Source: an uncultured Porphyromonas sp. (GTDB lineage Bacteria; Bacteroidota; Bacteroidia; Bacteroidales; Porphyromonadaceae). Taken from it: a stretch of DNA of 5,269 nucleotides. The position numbers and the translations under genes are program-made. The stretch lies in NCBI GenBank assembly GCA_946997275.1, contig CAMPUN010000107.1:1-5269 (forward strand), written 5' to 3'. Every line of letters starts with the position of its first letter. The first letter of the stretch is position 1. The notes beneath the pieces were generated by a model, which was not told where the DNA came from, ran no database searches, and was given only the letters and a program-made list of their open reading frames with translations. Below, in pieces: positions 1-5,077 of this stretch.

Positions 1-260
1 ATGTCAAAGATCTCTTTGACATGATCGATGAGTTTCGCCAGACGACTAAGGAGAGTGGCTACTTTGAGTACAATCGTCGCCGGCAAGAGAAGTGGTGGAT
101 GTATGAGACGGTCAACGAGGAGCTTCGTCGCTCCTTCTACGACAATGAGCAGGTCAAGCAACTTCAAGAGTCGATAGAGCACGAGGTCTTGGAGAATCGT
201 ATCACCCCCTTCGTGGGAGCGGGACGGCTTTTGGAGGCTTTCTACCAGTCCCTGAAGTGA
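1..260 (+). CDS. meaB: MeaB/ArgK-family G3E GTPase (methylmalonyl-CoA mutase chaperone), C-terminal end only
   Basis: The gene runs in from the left edge; the reading frame is set by codons starting at base 3, and 85 codons remain before TGA at 258-260. The ATG at 21 is internal, because the frame stays open to the window edge and the residues before it (VKDLFD) continue the same helix. The piece matches the C-terminal helical arm of MeaB/ArgK proteins, with the typical RRRQEKWWMYETV segment (visible residues 25-37), followed by a helix and a short tail. In the family this arm makes the homodimer. The GTP-binding motifs would lie upstream, outside the window. MeaB proteins use GTP hydrolysis to gate B12 cofactor loading and protect methylmalonyl-CoA mutase in the cytoplasm, part of the succinate-propionate pathway of many Bacteroidales. 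Family assignment is from remembered homologues; the mutase genes are not visible here. Confidence 0.85.
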   Translation, partial: VKDLFDMIDEFRQTTKESGYFEYNRRRQEKWWMYETVNEELRRSFYDNEQVKQLQESIEHEVLENRITPFVGAGRLLEAFYQSLK

Positions 261-305
261 TGGGAGCGAGAGACACATTTAACCTATACATATAGACTAC
301 ATAGA

Positions 306-641
306 ATGATGGCAGACTTAGACTTTGAGCAGATCGATCGAGGCGCGGTTCAGTACCTACGCAATCATCTCGATCCCTCCTTTATCAAGGAGTATGACGA
401 TGATGAGATCTTTCTCTATGTGATGGATCTCTGTGACGACTATACTGAGACGCAGGGCGATGATGAGGAGGTCTGCCTAGACCTAGACGCAATGGCAGCC
501 TATGTCTCTGATCACTTGAATCAGGACATGGGGATCAAGATGCATGAGGACGATGCCTACGATCTCGTCTCCACGCTCTACGACTACTATGCCGAAGAGG
601 GACTGGTCGATGTCATAGACACCGATGAGGATCAGGAGTAA
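306..641 (+). CDS. Small, very acidic conserved protein of unknown function
   Basis: The protein has 111 residues (110 if the second of two consecutive ATG codons, at 309, is used). No function is recognised. By my count 35 residues are Asp or Glu against 4 Lys/Arg, so the protein is strongly negative along its whole length, and acidic clusters (EYDDDE, GDDEEV, DTDEDQE) separate predicted helices. There is no signal peptide or membrane segment, so it is expected in the cytoplasm. The pattern of an amino-terminal QYLRNHL helix, a middle acidic stretch and a carboxy-terminal YDYYAEEGL helix resembles short hypothetical proteins I recall from other Bacteroidales, which suggests a real conserved family. 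It lies 45 bases after meaB and 19 bases before trmB on the same strand, probably in one transcript. No promoter-like TAnnTTTG is seen in the gap before it. Confidence 0.8.
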   Translation: MMADLDFEQIDRGAVQYLRNHLDPSFIKEYDDDEIFLYVMDLCDDYTETQGDDEEVCLDLDAMAAYVSDHLNQDMGIKMHEDDAYDLVSTLYDYYAEEGLVDVIDTDEDQE

Positions 642-660
642 TCGATCCTGAAGAGCGCCT

Positions 661-1455
661 ATGGCCAGACGTAAACTGGAGAAATTTGCCGACCTGCATA
701 GCTATCCCAACGTGTATGAGTATGGCTATGCGGAGCTCTCCTCTCCAGAGGTGGCGGGAGAGATAGCTGGCGGGTGGAGTGAGCGAGCCTTTGATGCGGA
801 TCGTCCGCTCGTCTTAGAGTTGGGCTGTGGACGGGGTGAGTACACGGTGGCACTGGCTCAGCAAGATGATACGCACAACGATATTGGCGTGGACCGCAAG
901 GGAGCACGTATGTGGCATGGCGCTACGGAGGCTCTAGACAAAGGGCTGACCAATGCGGCCTTCCTGCGTACGGACATTAACTTACTTCCACTTGCCTTTG
1001 CCCCTGGTGAGGTGAGTGAGCTCTGGATCACTTTCCCCGATCCGCAGATGAAGCGCACACGTGCTAGACTTCTTTCGTCAGCTTTCTTGGCTAGTTACAA
1101 CCGCTATCTCAAGCCCGATGGGGTGGTGCACCTTAAGACCGATAGCACCTTCCTCTATGAGTACACGTTGAGCTTGCTGGAGGTCAATGGCGTGAAGCCT
1201 ATCGTGGCGCTACCAGACCTTTACCAAGAGGAAACTCTGCTGACACAGTACGGCATACCACGTGTCCTGACTCACTACGAGAAGCAGTGGCTGGGCAGAG
1301 GTAAGGTGATCAAGTATATCCGCTTTGCGCTACCTATGCGCGAGCAGTGGCTGGAGCCCGAAAGTGAGCCGGAGCATGACGACTATACCAGTTGGTCGCA
1401 AGTCCCCGGGGGACTCCTGCATCAAGTGGAGCGTGCGTTCGCTCAGGAAGAATAA
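661..1455 (+). CDS. trmB: tRNA (guanine-N7-)-methyltransferase
   Basis: The enzyme transfers a methyl group from S-adenosylmethionine to N7 of guanine 46 in the variable loop of tRNA, in the cytoplasm. The 264-residue protein shows the Rossmann methyltransferase core: motif I VLELGCGRGEY at 51-61 binds SAM, GVDRKGARMW at 76-85 holds the acidic residue after strand 2 (Asp78), and TD at 104-105 follows. WITFPDPQMKR at 122-132 is the family signature, with Asp127 at the position of the catalytic Asp of E. coli TrmB, and HLKTD is at 157-161. The start MARRKLEKFADL matches the Bacteroidales form, which supports the ATG at 661. The conserved fold ends near IKYIRF (217-222); the last 42 residues are an acidic tail that most bacterial TrmB proteins, as I recall them, lack. 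It is 19 bases after the acidic protein gene and 29 before the Mrp gene, so an operon is likely. Confidence 0.93.
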   Translation: MARRKLEKFADLHSYPNVYEYGYAELSSPEVAGEIAGGWSERAFDADRPLVLELGCGRGEYTVALAQQDDTHNDIGVDRKGARMWHGATEALDKGLTNAAFLRTDINLLPLAFAPGEVSELWITFPDPQMKRTRARLLSSAFLASYNRYLKPDGVVHLKTDSTFLYEYTLSLLEVNGVKPIVALPDLYQEETLLTQYGIPRVLTHYEKQWLGRGKVIKYIRFALPMREQWLEPESEPEHDDYTSWSQVPGGLLHQVERAFAQEE

Positions 1456-1484
1456 AAGCTCAGACCAAGTAACCGAAACAAGAT

Positions 1485-2600
1485 ATGAATAGCTATACAA
1501 CCGAGCAGGTACTCGATGCGCTACGCAATGTGCGCTATCCAGGTACCGGTACCGACATTGTCACGTCCGGTATCGTGACAGACGACATACAGATCGAGGG
1601 TCGACAGATCTCTCTGACGCTACACTTTCCCCGTGTGCGAGACCCGTTTGCTCGCTCCGTGGTCAAAGCGGCTGAGACCGCTATCCTGACCTTCCTGGAT
1701 GCGAAGGCAGATGTGGCGGGGCGTATCAAGGCTACTTTTAGAGAGGAGCCTGAGCAGCCTGAGGTGGAGAACCCGCTTCCGATGGTCTCTAACACGATCG
1801 CCATCTTCAGTGGCAAGGGGGGCGTGGGCAAGAGTACGGTCACGAGCAATCTGGCAGTGGCTCTAGCTCGCCAAGGGTATAGAGTGGGGCTCCTCGATGC
1901 CGATATCTATGGTCCGTCGATGCCTAAGATGTTTCACTGTGAGGACGCTCGGCCTGTGGCTGAGGAGGTGGACGGTAAGGATCGCATCGCTCCGATCGTC
2001 GTGACGGAGGGGATCAAGATGCTCTCCATCGGCTTCTTCGTGAGTCCTAACCAAGCGCTCCTATGGCGCGGTACGATGGCTTCAAATGCGCTCAAGCAGA
2101 TGCTTACCGAGGGGCACTGGGGAGAGCTGGACTACCTGCTCATCGATATGCCTCCTGGTACGGGCGATATAGCTCTGACACTGGTGCAGACGCTCCCACT
2201 AACGGGCGCTATCGTGGTGACTACACCGCAAGAGGTGGCGCTCGTCGATGCGATGAAGGGGATCAACCTCTTCCAGACGGATCCTGTCAATGTGCCTATC
2301 CTCGGCTTGGTGGAGAATATGTCTTGGTTTACGCCTGCCGAGCTGCCGGACAATAAGTACTACATCTTTGGTCGTGACGGAGGCAAGCGATTGGCCGAGG
2401 AGCTTCACATCCCGCTCTTGGGTCAGCTGCCACTCGTGCAGAGTGTCTGCGAGGCTGGCGATGCGGGAGAGCCGATAGCCGCGCAGAGTGACCAGGTGAT
2501 GAGTCACTACTTCGCTGAGCTAGCCACGGCTGTGACGGAGCGCGTGCAGGAGAGGCTGACGATGGTGCCAGCCACCAAGCGGGTGCATGTGTCGCATTAG
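1485..2600 (+). CDS. apbC: Mrp/ApbC (NBP35-type) P-loop ATPase, iron-sulfur cluster carrier family
   Basis: This is a 371-residue cytoplasmic ATPase of the Mrp/Nbp35 family, whose members carry or insert iron-sulfur clusters into target proteins. Residues 1 to about 85 form an MIP18 (DUF59)-type domain. The ATPase follows: deviant Walker A SGKGGVGKST at 109-118 with signature Lys111 and Lys116, switch I LDADIYGPS at 137-145, and switch II LIDMPPGTGD at 219-228. The segment VENMSWFTPAELP (276-288) is at the place where enterobacterial ApbC has its cluster-binding CxxC. Here there is no CxxC; the protein has only two cysteines, Cys152 and Cys322. From memory, Bacteroidetes homologues share the WFTPAELP form, so this is probably a lineage trait and not a local loss. 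The start is preceded by an A-rich stretch and no Shine-Dalgarno, usual for the phylum. The stop codon TAG is inside the first unit of a heptamer array. Confidence 0.93.
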   Translation: MNSYTTEQVLDALRNVRYPGTGTDIVTSGIVTDDIQIEGRQISLTLHFPRVRDPFARSVVKAAETAILTFLDAKADVAGRIKATFREEPEQPEVENPLPMVSNTIAIFSGKGGVGKSTVTSNLAVALARQGYRVGLLDADIYGPSMPKMFHCEDARPVAEEVDGKDRIAPIVVTEGIKMLSIGFFVSPNQALLWRGTMASNALKQMLTEGHWGELDYLLIDMPPGTGDIALTLVQTLPLTGAIVVTTPQEVALVDAMKGINLFQTDPVNVPILGLVENMSWFTPAELPDNKYYIFGRDGGKRLAEELHIPLLGQLPLVQSVCEAGDAGEPIAAQSDQVMSHYFAELATAVTERVQERLTMVPATKRVHVSH

Positions 2601-2680
2601 AGGTTAGAGTTTAGAGGTTAGAATTTAGAGATTAGAGTTTAGAGATTAGACTTTAGAGATTAGACTTTAGAGGTTAGATC
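2597..2680 (+). repeat. Heptamer array 1: 12 tandem TTAGANN units
   Basis: Twelve 7-bp units follow without a break or phase change, every one starting TTAGA. The last two bases are, in order, GG, GT, GG, AT, GA, GT, GA, CT, GA, CT, GG, TC. Odd units end GG or GA, and even units except the last end in T, so a 14-bp higher-order unit TTAGAGRTTAGANT is visible, repeated about six times. The first unit overlaps the last four bases of the apbC gene, including its TAG stop (2598-2600). The array runs opposite to the two other arrays downstream. Confidence 0.97.
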
Positions 2681-2707
2681 TCTTCTCGTATCCTTTGGCG
2701 TGTAGTA

Positions 2708-2742
2708 TCTCTAACCTCTAATCTCTAAAGTCTAACCTCTAA
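2708..2742 (-). repeat. Heptamer array 2: 5 TTAGANN units on the - strand
   Basis: On the + strand this reads as five units of NNTCTAA, the reverse complement of array 1's unit, in perfect phase. The variable dinucleotides, read on the - strand from right to left, are GG, CT, GA, GG, GA. One decayed unit (CTTCTCC, 2743-2749) may follow. The 35 bases match the reverse complement of 2639-2673 of array 1 at 31 positions, leaving a 34-base spacer between the arms. Confidence 0.96.
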
Positions 2743-2857
2743 CTTCTCCCCTCTGGTTCGCTCTTCTTTAGGGGCTGTTGAGACGCTTGCAGATTACAGA
2801 CCGATCTTGAGTGCATCATAGCTCATCCTCTATGCTCTCTCTTATTACCTTTGCAAA
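2743..2857. other. Non-repetitive part of the 353-base intergenic region
   Basis: Between arrays 2 and 3 lies unique sequence without a credible reading frame, tRNA-like fold or classical terminator (no GC-rich hairpin followed by a T run). It begins C/T-rich on the + strand (about 2743-2770) and ends in the TAnnTTTG element listed separately. Together with the three arrays, the 28-base array 1-2 spacer and the promoter segment up to 2953, it fills the gap between apbC and the lipoprotein gene. I see nothing else in it. Confidence 0.6.
2846..2853 (+). promoter_or_regulatory. Candidate upstream -7 promoter element, TACCTTTG
   Basis: The sequence is a perfect match to the Bacteroidetes primary sigma -7 element TAnnTTTG and is followed by CA, as often seen. 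No convincing TTTG or TTG is found 19-21 bases upstream, so the -33 part is weak. If used, transcription would start at about 2858-2861, placing array 3 at the very 5' end of a leader of about 95 bases before the lipoprotein gene. It may also be an older promoter pushed away from the gene by the array. Confidence 0.4.
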
Positions 2858-2899
2858 CCTCTAACCTCTAAAGTCTAATCTCTAACTTCTAACCTCTAA
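2858..2899 (-). repeat. Heptamer array 3: 6 TTAGANN units on the - strand
   Basis: Six NNTCTAA units in perfect phase lie on the + strand. The variable dinucleotides, read on the - strand from right to left, are GG, AG, GA, CT, GG, GG. Bases 2860-2885 are the exact reverse complement of 2653-2678 in array 1, a 26-bp perfect inverted repeat. The array begins five bases after one TAnnTTTG element (2846-2853) and ends directly at the presumed -33 region of a second (2925-2932). Confidence 0.96.
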
Positions 2900-2932
2900 T
2901 TTCCTCTATTTTCGCGGGAAGTAGTATCTTTG
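2900..2932 (+). promoter_or_regulatory. Candidate promoter of the lipoprotein-barrel-uppS operon
   Basis: A perfect Bacteroidetes -7 element, TATCTTTG, is at 2925-2932. A TTTC at 2900-2903, one mismatch from the -33 consensus TTTG, sits 21 bases upstream, within the usual 19-21 spacing. Transcription would begin at about 2937-2940, giving a leader of about 15 bases before the ATG at 2954. The TTG at 2930 that could extend the reading frame lies inside the -7 element, which argues against its use as a start codon. Confidence 0.6.
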
Positions 2933-2953
2933 TCTTCATATCAAGTATTCTAT

Positions 2954-4324
2954 ATGATTCGCACGATACAATCTCTCCATAGATACCTACTCCTCGCTGT
3001 AGCTTTGCTACCGCTCGTCAGCTTGCCCTCCTGCCAGCGCAAGGCGCTCGTTGAGGATGTGCAGGTAGAGAGCGTACTGATCTCAGAGCTCAAGATGAGT
3101 GACACGTCTGTCCCGGAGCTGGAGAAGACAATCTTCTCGATAGATCACCGTAAAGGGCTGATATACAACGCTCGTTCGCTACCTAAGGGAACTAAAATAG
3201 GTAGGGTTAAGTTGAAGATAACAGCTTCTCCAGACGCACTGCCTAAGGTTTATATAGGCGGTGTCGAGCAGCCCTCGACATCTGGGCTGGACACGGTCAA
3301 CATGTCCAAGTATGCCGATGGGGTGCGCATCGTGATGCAACATCGCAAGAATGCCTCTCTGACCAAGGAGTACAAGCTCAAGATAAACATCTACGACCGT
3401 GACCCCTACACCCACACATGGACGAAGTCAGCGCACGCAGCGCCAGCCGTAGCGATGAATGAAAATATCGTCCTGAGCCGTCTTGTGGACAATGGCGAGG
3501 CTTACTATTACTTCGCTCGCACCGCTACCGAGAGGCATCTATGGCGCGCCTCACACAAGGAGCCTGAGCTATGGCAAGAGGTGACGATACCTAAGATGCT
3601 CGACTCACCTATTATGGACATCGCAGAGCAGGGTGGCAGTGACGCAATCCTCTGTCTGCAGGAGAGCGGGCAGATGACCATTTATGAGCATCAGGGTGGT
3701 AAGTGGAACCAGAGCAACGCTTTGCCTGGTAGAGCTTCTTACCTCTTGGGCAACCTATACTATAGAGGATCGAATACCCCTCTTGTGGCTGTGAAGTCTA
3801 CCGATGGCGTACACTTCGGCAGTGAGGGAGGCATACGAGTGCCGAAGGCTTTCCCCCTAGAGGACAACGCTCGTCTCTCGCTCACCATCGAGCATCATCC
3901 TGTGGCTCTGCTAGTCGGGGGCTCCGTAGCAGATACCACGGCACTGGTCTATACCTCTTCCAACGGCCGTGACTGGCTTACGCCTCACGATGCCAAAGTG
4001 GTAAGCAAGATCTGGCCGAGCAATCTGCCAGGAGCTATGATCTATGAGCCACAAGACCAGACGATACTGCTTGTCAAGCCTGCAGCTCGTCCTAAGCAAG
4101 CTGGGCAACCAGCGATGCGGGCCTATGTATCGCTAGACCACGGCACTGTATGGCAGCCATTGACAGAGGAGTCGATACTTCCAGCTCTCTACTATGACAA
4201 GTCGCAGACGCAGCAGCGTGGCTTAGCGCTTTACCGTGGCGATGATGGTCGCATTTACCTCTTTGGCGGACTAAAGGGTGGGGCTCCTACGCTTTGGATC
4301 GGGCAACCTATTCGCTTTCAGTAA
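2954..4324 (+). CDS. DUF6242-type lipoprotein with propeller-like C-terminal half
   Basis: With the ATG at 2954 the protein has 456 residues. Residues 1-27 form a lipoprotein signal peptide: basic start, hydrophobic stretch LLLAVALLPLV, then LPSC with Cys27 as the lipidated residue; Pro at -2 is less usual. The N-terminal domain (about 28-150) carries FSIDHRKGLIYN (61-72) followed by ARSLPKGT (73-80), and ends with YKLKINIYD (140-148), as in the DUF6242 proteins I recall from Bacteroidales. The rest looks like a beta-propeller. SLDHGTVW at 393-400 fits the Asp-box pattern SxDxGxxW, SSNGRDW (335-341) and STDGVHF (282-288) are shortened versions, and IYLFGG (434-439) is kelch-like. It is presumably membrane-anchored outside the cytoplasm; its function is unknown. 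An upstream TTG start is rejected because it lies in the promoter. Eighteen bases separate it from the barrel gene, so the two are probably co-transcribed with uppS. Confidence 0.82.
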   Translation: MIRTIQSLHRYLLLAVALLPLVSLPSCQRKALVEDVQVESVLISELKMSDTSVPELEKTIFSIDHRKGLIYNARSLPKGTKIGRVKLKITASPDALPKVYIGGVEQPSTSGLDTVNMSKYADGVRIVMQHRKNASLTKEYKLKINIYDRDPYTHTWTKSAHAAPAVAMNENIVLSRLVDNGEAYYYFARTATERHLWRASHKEPELWQEVTIPKMLDSPIMDIAEQGGSDAILCLQESGQMTIYEHQGGKWNQSNALPGRASYLLGNLYYRGSNTPLVAVKSTDGVHFGSEGGIRVPKAFPLEDNARLSLTIEHHPVALLVGGSVADTTALVYTSSNGRDWLTPHDAKVVSKIWPSNLPGAMIYEPQDQTILLVKPAARPKQAGQPAMRAYVSLDHGTVWQPLTEESILPALYYDKSQTQQRGLALYRGDDGRIYLFGGLKGGAPTLWIGQPIRFQ

Positions 4325-4342
4325 GTATACCCCAGCAGACTT

Positions 4343-5077
4343 ATGCCGACCCGCTCCTGCCTTCTGGCTCCTCTCCTCTTGATGCTCTGCGCTGTCTCGC
4401 TGACGGCGCAGGAGTATCGCTATGAGATGGGAGGATATGTAGGCGCTGCGTCCTATCTGGGGAATGCCAATAGGCGTATTCCCTTCGTTCCGATAGGGGG
4501 AACGGGCGGAGCCGCTTTTCGCTACAATCACAACTTCCGGTTGGCCTTTTCGGGCGAACTGGGCTACAGCTTCCTCCCCTTCGACTGTCGCTATGCGCAG
4601 ACAGACTATCCGCAGGCTAGGGAGGCTAATCAAGCTACCCGTGGAGCCTCTCATCTGCTGACGCTAAACGGCTGGGCGGAGTACAACTTCGCTCACTACA
4701 GCGACAAGTTTCGCTACCTGCAGACTCGCTCTTTGGTACCTTATATAGGTGCTGGCCTTAGTGTCGGGACGACGCTCTCGGGGCACAAGATGGCTTTCCT
4801 GCCAGGGGCTGGCATTAAGACGGGGATCAAGTACAAGTTTCGCAATCGCCTTAACCTGATCGCCACGCTGCAAGGTATCTATTACCTTAGCTCCCACCTG
4901 GACACGCCTACGGAGCAGACGGGCTGGCTCAACAACCCTTACGGGATGCCTGCGAACTGGATCAAAGGGGGCGACGCTACGATAGGCTTGATCGTGAGTA
5001 TAACCTATGAATTTGGCAAGCGTAGCGAACCTTGCCACGGATCGGACAGCTACCCTAACTGGCAGACACCAAAATGA
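4343..5077 (+). CDS. DUF6089-type outer-membrane beta-barrel protein
   Basis: The protein has 244 residues. Residues 1-22 form a signal peptide with likely cleavage at SLTA/QE, the common Bacteroidetes pattern with Gln at +1. The mature part alternates hydrophobic and polar residues in short glycine- and tyrosine-rich strands ([11 protein letters not shown] at 30-40, [12 protein letters not shown] at 69-80, [11 protein letters not shown] at 132-142, [12 protein letters not shown] at 214-225), typical of a small outer-membrane barrel. The [15 protein letters not shown] segment (197-211) before the last strand resembles DUF6089 proteins, which in Bacteroidales sit directly upstream of uppS and bamA. 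The final 19 residues after the last strand form a polar tail with one cysteine (Cys231), so the chain does not end on the terminal aromatic residue of many barrels. The stop codon TGA overlaps the uppS start. The exact role is unknown; involvement in envelope assembly is inferred only from its neighbours. Confidence 0.8.
   Translation: MPTRSCLLAPLLLMLCAVSLTAQEYRYEMGGYVGAASYLGNANRRIPFVPIGGTGGAAFRYNHNFRLAFSGELGYSFLPFDCRYAQTDYPQAREANQATRGASHLLTLNGWAEYNFAHYSDKFRYLQTRSLVPYIGAGLSVGTTLSGHKMAFLPGAGIKTGIKYKFRNRLNLIATLQGIYYLSSHLDTPTEQTGWLNNPYGMPANWIKGGDATIGLIVSITYEFGKRSEPCHGSDSYPNWQTPK

Noticed and set aside
632..651. Small hairpin TCAGGA/TCCTGA across the stop of the acidic protein gene
   Set aside because: Only six base pairs with an 8-base loop and no T tract; too weak to call a terminator, and trmB starts ten bases later.
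1542..1553. 12-base palindrome GGTACCGGTACC
   Set aside because: It encodes the Gly-Thr-Gly-Thr run in the N-terminal domain of apbC and is a simple tandem of two GGTACC sites. No regulatory role is indicated inside the gene.
2063..2356. Open frame of 97 codons on the + strand in a second frame
   Set aside because: It lies wholly inside apbC, whose frame carries all conserved ATPase motifs. The alternative product has no recognisable pattern.
2639..2760. Classical rho-independent terminator after apbC
   Set aside because: The possible hairpin is AT-rich and long, and no T tract follows it. A terminator function is possible but not shown, so no terminator feature is listed.
2597..2899. Telomere-like repeats: the unit resembles TTAGGG or the plant form TTTAGGG
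   Set aside because: The arrays are short, occur in both orientations within 300 bases and lie between bacterial genes. The core is TTAGA, not TTAGGG, so the likeness is superficial.
2597..2899. CRISPR array or other spacer-repeat structure
   Set aside because: Units are directly adjacent with no spacers between them, and no cas gene is present.
2930..2953. TTG at 2930 as start of the lipoprotein gene (464 residues)
   Set aside because: The TTG is part of the -7 element TATCTTTG. It would put eight residues (MSSYQVFY) before a signal peptide that is normal from the ATG at 2954.
4271..5038. Open frames on the - strand across the barrel gene (127 and 124 codons)
   Set aside because: They are opposite a gene with a signal peptide and conserved barrel pattern, are rich in Arg and Ser as antisense frames of high-GC genes tend to be, and show no family likeness.
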